A DNA stretch of 64,000 nucleotides from Crossaster papposus (Eukaryota; Echinodermata; Asteroidea; Velatida; Solasteridae). Location: positions 2,604,001-2,668,000 of the forward strand of contig JBAIAA010000262.1 in NCBI GenBank assembly GCA_037893245.1, in the 5' to 3' direction. Position numbers and translations under genes: made by a program. Positions 12,310-24,499 of this stretch are shown piece by piece (within the stretch, counting starts at the first letter, position 1; each line of letters begins with the position of its first letter). The notes beneath the pieces are model-generated. The model was not told the DNA's origin. It saw nothing but the letters and a program-made list of their open reading frames with translations, and made no database searches.

Positions 12310-12381
12310 TAGCAGAGCGAGGTTTCGATCCTCGGACCTCTGGGTTATGGGCCCAGCACGATTCCACTGCGCCACTCTGCT
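12310..12381 (-). pseudogene. tRNA-iMet-like copy with normal T arm and one D-stem mismatch
   Basis: The T arm is perfect (CGAGG, ATCGAAA, CCTCG) and so is the B box GGATCGAAACC. The acceptor and anticodon arms are intact with CAT. The 3' side of the D stem is TCGT instead of GCGT, one mismatch. It sits in the class B position, with the 8-nt linker before a downstream TTTTT, and so looks like a class A sequence in a B setting, perhaps through gene conversion. Confidence 0.5.
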
Positions 12382-13501
12382 TCATGTGAATTTAGAAACT
12401 GCAAACAAAATTAAAGCACACATTCTAAAAACATTCAAAAATATTTATTACATTTGAATAACAGTGAAGCAAAAATACCTCTTTAGCAGAGCGAGGTTTT
12501 GGTCTTCGGACCTCTTGGTTATAGGCCCAGCACGCTCCCACTGCTCCACTATGCGTAACTATTTTTAATGAAAATGAAATCACTATCAAGGAAATAATTA
12601 TCCTGAGCAGACCGAGGTTGTGGTCATCCGAACTCTCGGTTACTGACCAAGAGAGTGTCTACTTCGTCACTCTGAGTCGAGTACCTCAAGTCATACCAAC
12701 AACTTGTTAGCAGAGCGAGGTTTTGATCCTCGGACCTCTGGGTTATGGGCCTAGCAAGCTCCCACTGCGCCACTCTGCTTCATGTAAATTTAGAAACAGC
12801 AAACAAAATTAAAGCAGACATTCTAAAAATATTCTAAAATAGTTATTATATTTGAATAACAGTGAAGCAAAAATAAATCTTTAGCAGAGCGAGGTTTTGG
12901 TCTTCGGACCTCTGGGTTATGGGCCCAGCGCGCTCCCACTGCACCAGTCTGCGTAACTATTTAAAGGAAAATGAAATCACTATCAATGAAATAATTATCC
13001 TGAGCAGACCGAGGTTGAGGTCATCCGAACTCTCGGTTACTGACCAAGACAGTGTCTACTTCGTCACTCTGAGTCGAGTACCTCAAGTCATACCAACAAC
13101 TTGTTAGCAGAGCGAGGTTTTGATCCTCGGACCTCTGGGTTATGGGCCCAGCACGCTTCCACTACGCCACTCTGCTTCATGTGAATTTAGAAACAGCAAA
13201 CAAAATTAAAGCAGACATTCTAAAAACATTCTAAAATAGTTATTATATTTGAATAACAGTGAAGCAAAAATAAATCTTTAGCAGAGCGAGGTTTTGGTCT
13301 TCGGACCTCTGGGTTATGGGCCCAGCGCGCTCCCACTGCACCAGTCTGCGTAACTATTTAAATGAAAATGAAATCACTATCAATGAAATAATTATCCTGA
13401 GCAGACCGAGGTTGTGGTTATCCGAACTCTCGGTTACTGACCAAGAAAGTGTCTACTTCGTCACTCTGAGTCGAGTACCTCAAGTCATACCAAAAACTTG
13501 T

Positions 13502-13573
13502 TAGCAGAGCGAGGTTTCGATCCTCGGACCTCTGGGTTATGGGCCCAGCACGAGTCCACTGCGCCACTCTGCT
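13502..13573 (-). pseudogene. tRNA-iMet-like copy with normal T arm and D-arm change
   Basis: Perfect T arm and B box, CAT anticodon and intact acceptor. The plus strand reads cacgagtccactgcgcc, so the D arm has two changes including a mismatch in the D stem. T5 stop 5 nt downstream. The same variant recurs at 22657-22728 and 23626-23697. Confidence 0.5.
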
Positions 13574-14421
13574 TCATGTGAATTTAGAAACAGCAAAAAA
13601 AATAAAAGCAGACATTATAAAAACATTCTAAAATATTTATTACATTTGAATAACAGTGAATCAAAAATGCCTCTTTAGCAGAGCGGGGTTTTGGTCTTCG
13701 GACCTCTTGGTTATGGGCCCAGCACGCTCCCACTGCGCCACTGCGCCACTCTGCTTCATGTGAATTTAGAAACAGCAAACAAAATTAAAGCAGACATTCT
13801 AAAAATATTCTAAAATAGTTATTATATTTGAATAACAGTGAAGCAAAAATAAATCTTTAGCAGAGCGAGGTTTTGGTCTTCGGACCTCTGGGTTATGTGC
13901 CCAGCACGCTCCCACTGCTCCACTATACTTCATGTAAATTTAGAAACAGCAAACAAAATGAAAGCAGACATTCTAAAAACATTCTAAAATATTTATTAAA
14001 TTTGAATAACAGTGAAGCAAAAATACCTCTTTAGAAAAGCGAGGTTTTGGTCTTCGGACCTCTGGGTTATGGGCCCAGCACGCTCCCATTGCGCCACTCT
14101 GCTTCATGTAAATTTAGAAACAGCAAACAAAATGAAAGCAGACATTCTAAAAACATTCTAAAATATTTATTACATTTGAATAACAGTGAAGCAAAAATAC
14201 CTCTTTAGCAGAGCGAGGTTTTGGTCTTCGGACCTCTGGGTTATGGGCCCAGCACGCTCCCACTGCAACACTCTGCGTATAATGAAAATGAAATCACTAT
14301 TAAGGAAATAATTATCCTGAGCAGACCGAGGTTGTGGTCATCCGAACTGTCGGTTACTGACCAAGAAAGTGTCTACTTCGTCACTCTGAGTCGAGTACCT
14401 CAAGTCATACCAAAAACTTGT

Positions 14422-14493
14422 TAGCAGAGCGAGGTTCCGATCCTCGGACCTCTGAGTTATGGGCCCAGCACGCTTCCACTGCGCCACTCTGCT
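14422..14493 (-). tRNA. tRNA-iMet (CAT), class A, one extra G-U pair in the anticodon stem
   Basis: 72 nt. The anticodon stem is CTGGG/CTCAG, so one G-C pair becomes G-U; the other stems pair. CAT anticodon, T loop ATCGGAA, T5 stop 5 nt downstream. The following copy, 390 bp to the right (14812-14883), has an additional T-loop change. Confidence 0.5.
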
Positions 14494-14595
14494 TCATATG
14501 AATTTAGAAATAGAAAACAAAATGAAAGCAGACATTCTAAAAACATTCTAAAATATTTATTACATTTGAATAACAGTGAAGCAAAAATACCTCTT

Positions 14596-14667
14596 TAGCA
14601 GAGCGAGGTTTTGGTCTTCGGACCTCTGGGTTATGGGCCCAGCACGCTCCCACTGCAACACTCTGCG
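14596..14667 (-). pseudogene. Class B cassette of the central sub-block
   Basis: Typical class B copy: CAT anticodon arm intact, D stem and T loop damaged as in 3530-3601, TTTTT stop about 8 nt downstream. On its right it is followed directly by gtataatgaaaatg, a shortened linker (the taactattttt part is missing) that marks the 390/564-bp units. Confidence 0.55.
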
Positions 14668-15375
14668 TATAATGAAAATGAAATCACTATTAAGGAAATA
14701 ATTATCCTGAGCAGACCGAGGTTGTGGTCATCCGAACTCTCGGTTACTGACCAAGAAAGTGTCTACTTCGTCACTCTGAGTCGAGTACCTCAAGTCATAC
14801 CAAAAACTTGTTAGCAGAGCGAGGTTCCAATCCTCGGACCTCTGAGTTATGGGCCCAGCACGCTTCCACTGCGCCACTCTGCTTCATATGAATTTAGAAA
14901 TAGAAAACAAAATGAAAGCAGACATTCTAAAAACATTCTAAAATATTTATTATATTTTAATAACAGTGAAGCAAACATTCCTCTTTAGCAGAGGGAGGTT
15001 TTGGTCCTCGGACCTCTTGGTTATGTGCCCAGCACGCTCCCACTGCTCCACTCTACTTCATGTAAATTTATAAACAGCAAACAAAATGAAAGCAGACATT
15101 GTAAAAACATTCTAAAATATTTTTTAAATTTGAATAACAGTGAAGCAAAAATACCTCTTTAGCAGAGCGAGGTTTTGGTCTTCGGACCTCTGGGTTATGG
15201 GCCCAGCACGCTCCCACTGCAACACTCTGCGTATAATGAAAATGAAATCACTATTAAGGAAATAATTATCCTGAGCAGACCGAGGTTGTGGTCAACCGAA
15301 CTCTCGGTTACTGACCAAGAAAGTGTCTACTTCGTCACTCTGAGTCGAGTACCTCAAGTCATACCAAAAACTTGT

Positions 15376-15447
15376 TAGCAGAGCGAGGTTCCGATCCTCG
15401 GACCTCTGAGTTATGGGCCCAGCACGCTTCCACTGCGCCACTCTGCT
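15376..15447 (-). tRNA. tRNA-iMet (CAT), class A, one extra G-U pair in the anticodon stem
   Basis: Same sequence type as 14422-14493: stems pair with one G-U in the anticodon stem, CAT anticodon, T loop ATCGGAA and a T5 stop 5 nt downstream. It belongs to a 564-bp unit. Its counterpart at offset 4773 is 20149-20220. Confidence 0.5.
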
Positions 15448-17826
15448 TCATATGAATTTAGAAATAGAAAACAAAATGAAAGCAGACATTCTAAAAACAT
15501 TCTAAAATAATTATTATATTTTAATAACAGTGAAGCAAACATTCCTCTTTAGCAGAGGGAGGTTTTGGTCCTCGGACCTCTGGGTTATGTGCCCAGCACG
15601 CTCCCACTGCTCCACTCTACTTCATGTAAATTTATAAACAGCAAACAAAATGAAAGCAGACATTGTAAAAACATTCTAAAATATTTATTAAATTTGAATA
15701 ACAGTGAAGCAAAAATACCTCTTTAGCAGAGCGAGGTTTTGGTCTTCGGACCTCTGGGTCATAGGCCCAGCACGCTCCCATTGCTCCACTCTGCTTCATG
15801 TAAATTTAGAAACAGCAAACAAAATGAAAGCAGACATTCTAAAAACATTCTAAAATATTTATTACATTTGAATAACAGTGAAGCAACAATACCTTTTTAG
15901 CAGAGCGAGGTTTTGGTCTTCGGACCTCTGGGTTATGGGTCCAGCACGCTCCCACTACAACCCTCTGCGTAACTATTGTTAATGAAAATGAAATCACTAT
16001 CAAGGAAATAATTATCCTGAGCAGACCGAGGTTGTGGTCATCCGAACTCTCGGTTACTGACCAAGAAAGTGTCTACTTCGTCACTCTGAGTCGAGTACCT
16101 CAAGTCATACCAAAAACTTGTTAGAAGAGCGAGGTTCCGATCCTCGGACCTCTGGGTTATGGGCCCAGCACGAGTCCACTGCGCCACTCTGCTTCATGTG
16201 AATTGAGAAACAGCAAACAAAATAGAAGCAGACATTATAAAAACATTCTAAAATATTTATTACATTTGAATAACAGTGAATCAAAAATACCTCTTTAGCA
16301 GAGCGAGGTTTTGGTCTTCGGATCTCTTGGTTATGGGCCCAGCACGCTCCCACTGCGCCACTCTGCTTCATGTGAATTTAGAAACAGCAAACAAAATTAA
16401 AGCAGACATTCTAAAAATATTCTAAAATAGTTATTATATTTGAATAACAGTGAAGCAAAAATAAATCTTTAGCAGAGCGAGGTTTTGGTCTTCGGACCTC
16501 TGGGTTATGGGCCCAGCACGCTCCCACTGCAACACTCTGCGTAACTATTTTTAATAAAAATGAAATCACTATCAAGGAAATAATTATCCTGAGCAGACCG
16601 AGGTTGTGGTCATCCGAACTCTCGGTTACTGACCAAGACAGTGTCTACTTCGTCACTCCGAGTCGAGTACCTCAAGTCATACCAACAACTTGTTAGCAGA
16701 GCGAGGTTTTGATCCTCGGACCTCTGGGTTATGGGCCCAGCACGCTTCCACTACGCCACTCTGCTTCATGTGAATTTACAAACAGCAAACAAAATTAAAG
16801 CAGACATTCTAAAAACATTCTAAAATAGTTATTATATTTGAATAACAGTGAAGCAAAAATAAATCTTTAGCAGAGCGAGGTTTTGGTCTTCGGACCTCTG
16901 GGTTATGGGCCCAGCGCGCTCCCACTGCACCAGTCTGCGTAACTATTTAAATGAAAATGAAATCACTATCAATGAAATAATTATCCTGAGCAGACCGAGG
17001 TTGTGGTTATCCGAACTCTCGGTTACTGACCAAGAAAGTGTCTACTTCGTCACTCTGAGTCGAGTACCTCAAGTCATACCAAAAACTTGTTAGCAGAGCG
17101 AAGTTCCGATCCTCGGACCTCTGGGTTATGGGCCCAGCACGCTTCCACTGCGCCACTCTGCTTCATATGAATTTAGAAATAGAAAACAAAATAAAAGCAG
17201 ACATTCTAAAAACATTCTAAAATATTTATTACATTTGAATAACAGTGAATCAAACATTCCTCTTTAGCAGAGGGAGGTTTTGGTCTTCGGATCTCTGGGT
17301 TATGTGCCCAGCACGCTCCCACTGCTCCACTCTACTTCATGTAAATTTATAAACAGCAAACAAAATGAAAGCAGACATTGTAAAAACATTCTAAAATATT
17401 TATTAAATTTGAATAACAGTGAAGCAAAAATACCTCTTTAGCAGAGCGAGGTTTTGGTCTTCGGACCTCTGGGTCATAGGCCCAGCACGCTCCCATTGCG
17501 CCACTCTGCTTCATGTAAATTTAGAAACAGCAAACAAAATGAAAGCAGACATTCTAAAAACATTCTAAAATATTTATTACATTTGAATAACAGTGAAGCA
17601 AAAATACCTTTTTAGCAGAGCGAGGTTTTGGTCTTCGGACCTCTGGGTTATGGGTCCAGCACGCTCCCACTACAACACTCTGCGTAACTATTGTTAATGA
17701 AAATGAAATCACTATCAAGGAAATAATTATCCTGAGCAGACCGAGGTTGTGGTCATCCGAACTCTCGGTTACTGACCAAGAAAGTGTCTACTTCGTCACT
17801 CTGAGTCGAGTACCTCAAGTCATACC

Positions 17827-17831
17827 AAAAA
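17827..17831 (-). terminator. Polymerase III T5 terminator of the 17837-17908 tRNA
   Basis: Five A on the plus strand, TTTTT on the minus strand, 5 nt after the discriminator base. Most class A cassettes have the same stop at the same distance; class B cassettes have one about 8 nt downstream. Confidence 0.6.
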
Positions 17832-17836
17832 CTTGT

Positions 17837-17908
17837 TAGCAGAGCGAGGTTCCGATCCTCGGACCTCTGGGTTATGGGCCCAGCACGCTTCCACTGCGCC
17901 ACTCTGCT
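17837..17908 (-). tRNA. tRNA-iMet (CAT), complete cloverleaf, class A
   Basis: Read on the minus strand this is a 72-nt initiator tRNA. Every stem pairs: acceptor AGCAGAG/CTCTGCT, D stem GCGC/GCGT (one G-U), anticodon stem CTGGG/CCCAG and T stem CGAGG/CCTCG, with discriminator A. The anticodon loop CCCATAA gives CAT and has the C33 typical of animal initiators. The A box TGGCGCAGTGG matches the polymerase III consensus. The T loop is ATCGGAA, one change from the normal initiator ATCGAAA, and this also alters the B box. A TTTTT stop lies 5 nt past the 3' end (plus strand 17827-17831). No CCA is encoded, as expected in eukaryotes. If transcribed it would be a candidate initiator tRNA; being one unit of a satellite makes function uncertain. 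Confidence 0.62.
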
Positions 17909-18623
17909 TCATATGAATTTAGAAATAGAAAACAAAATGAAAGCAGACATTCTAAAAACATTCTAAAATATTTATTACATTTGAATAACAGTGAAGCAAA
18001 CATTCCTCTTTAGCAGAGCGAGGTTTTGGTCCTCGGACCTCTGGGTTATGGGCCCAGCGCGCTCCCACTGCACCAGTCTGCGTAACTATTTAAATGAAAA
18101 TGAAATCACTATCAAGGAAATAATTATCCTGAGCAGACCGAGGTTGTGGTTATCCGAACTCTCGGTTACTGACCAAGAAAGTGTCTACTTCGTCACTCTG
18201 AGTCGAGTACCTCAAGTCATACCAAAAACTTGTTAGCAGAGCGAGGTTTCGATCCTCGGTCCTCTGGGTTATGGGCCCAGCACGAGTCCACTGCGCCACT
18301 CTGCTTCATGTGAATTGAGAAACAGCAAACAAAATAAAAGCAGACATTATAAAAATATTCTAAAATATTTATTACATTTGAATAACAGTGAAGCAAAAAT
18401 ACCTCTTTAGCAGAGCGAGGTTTTGGTCTTCGGACCTCTGGGTTATGGGTCCAGCACGCTCCCACTGCAACACTCTGCGTATAATGAAAATGAAATCACT
18501 ATTAAGGAAATAATTATCCTGAGCAAATCGAGGTTGTGGTCATCCGAACTCTCGGTTACTGACCAAGAAAGTGTCTACTTCGTCACTCTGAGTCGAGTAC
18601 CTCAAGTCATACCAAAAACTTGT

Positions 18624-18695
18624 TAGCAGAGCGAGGTTCCGATCCTCGGACCTCTGGGTTATGGGCCCAGCACGCTTCCACTGCGCCACTCTGCT
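18624..18695 (-). tRNA. tRNA-iMet (CAT), complete cloverleaf, class A
   Basis: Identical in structure to the copy at 17837-17908: all stems pair, CAT anticodon, intact A box, and the same single T-loop change (ATCGGAA). TTTTT stop at plus-strand 18614-18618. The two copies are 787 bp apart, the sum of a 390- and a 397-bp unit. Confidence 0.62.
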
Positions 18696-20148
18696 TCATA
18701 TGAATTTAGAAATAGAAAACAAAATGAAATCAGACATTCTAAAAACATTCTAAAATATTTATTACATTTGAATAACAGTGAAGCAAACATTCCTCTTTAG
18801 CAGAGCGAGGTTTTGGTCCTCGGACCTCTGGGTTATGGGCCCAGCGCGCTCCCACTGCACCAGTCTGCGTAACTATTTAAATGAAAATGAAATCACTATC
18901 AATGAAATAATTATCCTGAGCAGACCGAGGTTGTGGTTATCCGAACTCTCGGTTACTGACCAAGAAAGTGTCTACTTCGTCACTCTGAGTCGAGTACCTC
19001 AAGTCATACCAAAAACTTGTTAGCAGAGCGAGGTTTTGGTCTTCGGACCTCTGGGTTATGTGCCCAGCACGCTCCCACTGCTCCACTATACTTCATGTAA
19101 ATTTAGAAACAGCAAACAAAATGAAAGCAGACATTCTAAAAACATTCTAAAATATTTATTAAATTTGAATAACAGTGAAGCAAAAATACCTCTTTAGAAA
19201 AGCGAGGTTTTGGTCTTCGGACCTCTGGGTTATGGGCCCAGCACGCTCCCATTGCGCCACTCTGCTTCATGTAAATTTAGAAACAGCAAACAAAATGAAA
19301 GCAGACATTCTAAAAACATTATAAAATATTTATTACATTTGAATAACAGTGAAGCAAAAATACCTCTTTAGCAGAGCGAGGTTTTGGTCTTCGGACCTCT
19401 GGGTTATGGGCCCAGCACGCTCCCACTGCAACACTCTGCGTATAATGAAAATGAAATCACTATTAAGGAAATAATTATCCTGAGCAGACCGAGGTTGTGG
19501 TCATCCGAACTCTCGGTTACTGACCAAGAAAGTGTCTACTTCGTCACTCTGAGTCGAGTACCTCAAGTCATACCAAAAACTTGTTAGCAGAGCGAGGTTC
19601 CGATCCTCGGACCTCTAAGTTATGGGCCCAGCACGCTTCCACTGCGCCACTCTGCTTCATATGAATTTAGAAATAGAAAACAAAATGAAAGCAGACATTC
19701 TAAAAACATTCTAAAATATTTATTATATTTTAATAACAGTGAAGCAAACATTCCTCTTTAGCAGAGGGAGGTTTTGGTCCTCGGACCTCTGGGTTATGTG
19801 CCCAGCACGCTCCCACTGCTCCACTCTACTTCATGTAAATTTATAAACAGCAAACAAAATGAAAGCAGACATTGTAAAAACATTCTAAAATATTTATTAA
19901 ATTTGAATAACAGTGAAGCAAAAATACCTCTTTAGCAGAGCGAGGTTTTGGTCTTCGGACCTCTGGGTTATGGGCCCAGCACGCTCCCACTGCAACACTC
20001 TGCGTATAATGAAAATGAAATCACTATTAAGGAAATAATTATCCTGAGCAGACTGAGGTTGTGGTCATCCGAACTCTCGGTTACTGACCAAGAAAGTGTC
20101 TACTTCGTCACTCTGAGTCGAGTACCTCAAGTCATACCAAAAACTTGT

Positions 20149-20220
20149 TAGCAGAGCGAGGTTCCGATCCTCGGACCTCTGAGTTATGGGCCCAGCACGC
20201 TTCCACTGCGCCACTCTGCT
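20149..20220 (-). tRNA. tRNA-iMet (CAT), class A, one extra G-U pair in the anticodon stem
   Basis: Counterpart of 15376-15447 at the 4773-bp offset, with the same G-U pair in the anticodon stem, the ATCGGAA T loop and the T5 stop. The next copy to the left, 19585-19656, has two G-U pairs in that stem. Confidence 0.5.
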
Positions 20221-22259
20221 TCATATGAATTTAGAAATAGAAAACAAAATGAAAGCAGACATTCTAAAAACATTCTAAAATATTTATTATATTTTAATAA
20301 CAGTGAAGCAAACATTCCTCTTTAGCAGAGGGAGGTTTTGGTCCTCGGACCTCTGGGTTATGTGCCCAGCACGCTCCCACTGCTCCACTCTACTTCATGT
20401 AAATTTATAAACAGCAAACAAAATGAAAGCAGACATTGTAAAAACATTCTAAAATATTTATTAAATTTGAATAACAGTGAAGCAAAAATACCTCTTTAGC
20501 AGAGCGAGGTTTTGGTCTTCGGACCTCTGGGTCATAGGCCCAGCACGCTCCCATTGCTCCACTCTGCTTCATGTAAATTTAGAAACAGCAAACAAAATGA
20601 AAGCAGACATTCTAAAAACATTCTAAAATATTTATTACATTTGAATAACAGTGAAGCAACAATACCTTTTTAGCAGAGCGAGGTTTTGGTCTTCGGACCT
20701 CTGGGTTATGGGTCCAGCACGCTCCCACTACAACCCTCTGCGTAACTATTTTTAATGAAAATGAAATCACTATCAAGGAAATAATTATCCTGAGCAGACC
20801 GAGGTTGTGGTCATCCGAACTCTCGGTTACTGACCAAGAAAGTGTCTACTTCGTCACTCTGAGTCGAGTACCTCAAGTCATACCAAAAACTTGTTAGAAG
20901 AGCGAGGTTCCGATCCTCGGACCTCTGGGTTATGGGCCCAGCATGCTTCCACTGCGCCACTCTGCTTCATATGAATTTAGAAATAGAAAACAAAATGAAA
21001 GCAGACATTCTAAAAACATTCTAAAATATTTATTACATTTGAATAACAGTGAAGCAAACATTCCTCTTTAGCAGAGCGAGGTTTTGGTCCTCGGACCTCT
21101 GGGTTATGGGCCCAGCGCGCTCCCACTGCACCAGTCTGCGTAACTATTTAAATGAAAATGAAATCACTATCAAGGAAATAATTATCCTGAGCAGACCGAG
21201 GTTGTGGTTATCCGAACTCTCGGTTACTGACCAAGAAAGTGTCTACTTCGTCACTCTGAGTCGAGTACCTCAAGTCATACCAACAACTTGTTAGCAGAGC
21301 GAGGTTTTGATCCTCGGACCTCTGGGTTATGGGCCCAGCACGCTTCCACTACGCCACTCTGCTTCATGTGAATTTACAAACAGCAAACAAAATTAAAGCA
21401 GACATTCTAAAAACATTCTAAAATAGTTATTATATTTGAATAACAGTGAAGCAAAAATAAATCTTTAGCAGAGCGAGGTTTTGGTCTTCGGACCTCTGGG
21501 TTATGGGCCCAGCGCGCTCCCACTGCACCAGTCTGCGTAACTATTTAAATGAAAATGAAATCACTGTCAATGAAATAATTATCCTGAGCAGACCGAGGTT
21601 GTGGTTATCCGAACTCTCGGTTACTGACCAAGAAAGTGTCTACTTCGTCACTCTGAGTCGAGTACCTCAAGTCATACCAAAAACTTGTTAGCAGAGCGAG
21701 GTTTTGGTCTTCGGACCTCTGGGTTATGTGCCCAGTACGCTCCCACTGCTCCACTATACTTCATGTAAATTTAGAAACAGCAAACAAAATGAAAGCAGAC
21801 ATTCTAAAAACATTCTAAAATATTTATTAAATTTGAATAACAGTGAAGCAAAAATACCTCTTTAGAAAAGCGAGGTTTTGGTCTTCGGACCTCTGGGTTA
21901 TGGGCCCAGCACGCTCCCATTGCGCCACTCTGCTTCATGTAAATTTAGAAACAGCAAACAAAATGAAAGCAGACATTCTAAAAACATTATAAAATATTTA
22001 TTACATTTGAATAACAGTGAAGCAAAAATACCTCTTTAGCAGAGCGAGGTTTTGGTCTTCGGACCTCTGGGTTATGGGCCCAGCGCGCTCCCACTGCACC
22101 AGTCTGCGTAACTATTTAAATGAAAATGAAATCACTATCAATGAAATAATTATCCTGAGCAGACCGAGGTTGTGGTTATCCGAACTCTCGGTTACTGACC
22201 AAGAAAGTGTCTACTTCGTCACTCTGAGTCGAGTACCTCAAGTCATACCAAAAACTTGT

Positions 22260-22331
22260 TAGCAGAGCGAGGTTCCGATCCTCGGACCTCTGGGTTATGG
22301 GCCCAGCACGCTTCCACTGCGCCACTCTGCT
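22260..22331 (-). tRNA. tRNA-iMet (CAT), complete cloverleaf, class A
   Basis: Third copy with all stems paired, CAT anticodon, intact A box and the ATCGGAA T loop. TTTTT stop at plus-strand 22250-22254. Its upstream spacer differs slightly from the copies at 17837 and 18624 (gaatttcgaaatag). Confidence 0.62.
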
Positions 22332-22656
22332 TCATATGAATTTCGAAATAGAAAACAAAATGAAAGCAGACATTCTAAAAACATTCTAAAATATTTATTA
22401 CATTTGAATAACAGTGAAGCAAACATTCCTCTTTAGCAGAGCGAGGTTTTGGTCCTCGGACCTCTTGGTTATGGGCCCAGCGCGCTCCCACTGCACCAGT
22501 CTGCGTAACTATTTAAATGAAAATGAAATCACTATCAAGGAAATAATTATCCTGAGCAGACCGAGGTTGTGGTTATCCGAACTCTCGGTTACTGACCAAG
22601 AAAGTGTCTACTTCGTCACTCTGAGTCGAGTACCTCAAGTCATACCAAAAACTTGT

Positions 22657-22728
22657 TAGCAGAGCGAGGTTTCGATCCTCGGACCTCTGGGTTATGGGCC
22701 CAGCACGAGTCCACTGCGCCACTCTGCT
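22657..22728 (-). pseudogene. tRNA-iMet-like copy with normal T arm and D-arm change
   Basis: Same variant as 13502-13573: perfect T arm with ATCGAAA loop, CAT anticodon, D stem mismatched by the cgagtcc change. Confidence 0.5.
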
Positions 22729-23625
22729 TCATGTGAATTGAGAAACAGCAAACAAAATAGAAGCAGACATTATAAAAACATTCTAAAATATTTATTACAT
22801 TTGAATAACAGTGAATCAAAAATACCTCTTTAGCAGAGCGAGGTTTTGGTCTTCGGATCTCTTGGTTATGGGCCCAGCACGCTCCCACTGCGCCACTCTG
22901 CTTCATTTGAATTTAGAAACAGCAAACAAAATTAAAGCAGACATTCTAAAAATATTCTAAAATAGTTATTATATTTGAATAACAGTGAAGCAAAAATAAA
23001 TCTTTAGCAGAGCGAGGTTTTGGTCTTCGGACCTCTGGGTTATGGGCCCAGCACGCTCCCACTGCAACACTCTGCGTAACTATTTTTAATAAAAATGAAA
23101 TCACTATCAAGGAAATAATTATCCTGAGCAGACCGAGGTTGTGGTCATCCGAACTCTCGGTTACTGACCAAGACAGTGTCTACTTCGTCACTCTGAGTCG
23201 AGTACCTCAAGTCATACCAACAACTTGTTAGCAGAGCGAGGTTTTGATCCTCGGACCTCTGGGTTATGGGCCCAGCACGCTTCCACTACGCCACTCTGCT
23301 TCATGTGAATTTACAAACAGCAAACAAAATTAAAGCAGACATTCTAAAAACATTCTAAAATAGTTATTATATTTGAATAACAGTGAAGCAAAAATAAATC
23401 TTTAGCAGAGCGAGGTTTTGGTCTTCGGACCTCTGGGTTATGGGCCCAGCGCGCTCCCACTGCACCAGTCTGCGTAACTATTTAAATGAAAATGAAATCA
23501 CTATCAATGAAATAATTATCCTGAGCAGACCGAGGTTGTGGTTATCCGAACTCTCGGTTACTGACCAAGAAAGTGTCTACTTCGTCACTCTGAGTCGAGT
23601 ACCTCAAGTCATACCAAAAACTTGT

Positions 23626-23697
23626 TAGCAGAGCGAGGTTTCGATCCTCGGACCTCTGGGTTATGGGCCCAGCACGAGTCCACTGCGCCACTCTGCT
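23626..23697 (-). pseudogene. tRNA-iMet-like copy with normal T arm and D-arm change
   Basis: Same variant as 13502-13573. The spacer that follows on the plus strand has a run of nine A (aaacagggaaaaaaaaa), which is unusual among the spacers. Confidence 0.5.
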
Positions 23698-24499
23698 TCA
23701 TGTGAATTTAGAAACAGGGAAAAAAAAAATAAAAGCAGACATTATAAAAACATTCTAAAATATTTATTACATTTGAATAACAGTGAATCAAAAATACCTC
23801 TTTAGCAGAGCGAGGTTTTGGTCTTCGGATCTCTGAGTTATGGGCCCAGCACGCTTCCACTGCGCCACTCTGCTTCATATGAATTAAGAAATAGAAAACA
23901 AAATGAAAGCAGACATTCTAAAAACATTCTAAAATATTTATTACATTTGAATAACAGTGAAGCAAACATTCCTCTTTAGCAGAGGGAGGTTTTGGTCCTC
24001 GGACCTCTGGGTTATGTGCCCAGCACGCTCCCACTGCTCCACTCTACTTCATGTAAATTTATAAACAGCAAACAAAATGAAAGCAGACATTGTAAAAACA
24101 TTCTAAAATATTTATTAAATTTGAATAACAGTGAAGCAAAAATACCTCTTTAGCAGAGCGAGGTTTTGGTCTTCGGACCTCTGGGTCATAGGCCCAGCAC
24201 GCTCCCATTGCGCCACTCTGCTTCATGTAAATTTAGAAACAGCAAACAAAATGAAAGCAGACATTCTAAAAACATTCTAAAATATTTTTTACATTTGAAT
24301 AACAGTGAAGCAAAAATACCTTTTTAGCAGAGCGAGGTTTTGGTCTTCGGACCTCTGGGTTATGGGTCCAGCACGCTCCCACTACAACACTCTGCGTAAC
24401 TATTTTTAATGAAAATGAAATCACTATCAAGGAAATAATTATCCTGAGCAGACCGAGGTTGTGGTCATCCGAACTCTCGGTTACTGACCAAGAAAGTGT

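Larger units (their letters stand above)
10200..13850 (-). repeat. Mixed, more diverged sub-block of the tRNA-iMet satellite
   Basis: Units here are less regular than on either side. Spacer and cassette variants from both neighbouring sub-blocks are interleaved, the spacer variant aaaaataaatctttagc first appears here, and a 397-bp step is visible between the units at about 12919 and 13316. It holds the only cassette I saw with an AAT anticodon (12136-12207). Edges are approximate. Confidence 0.6.
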
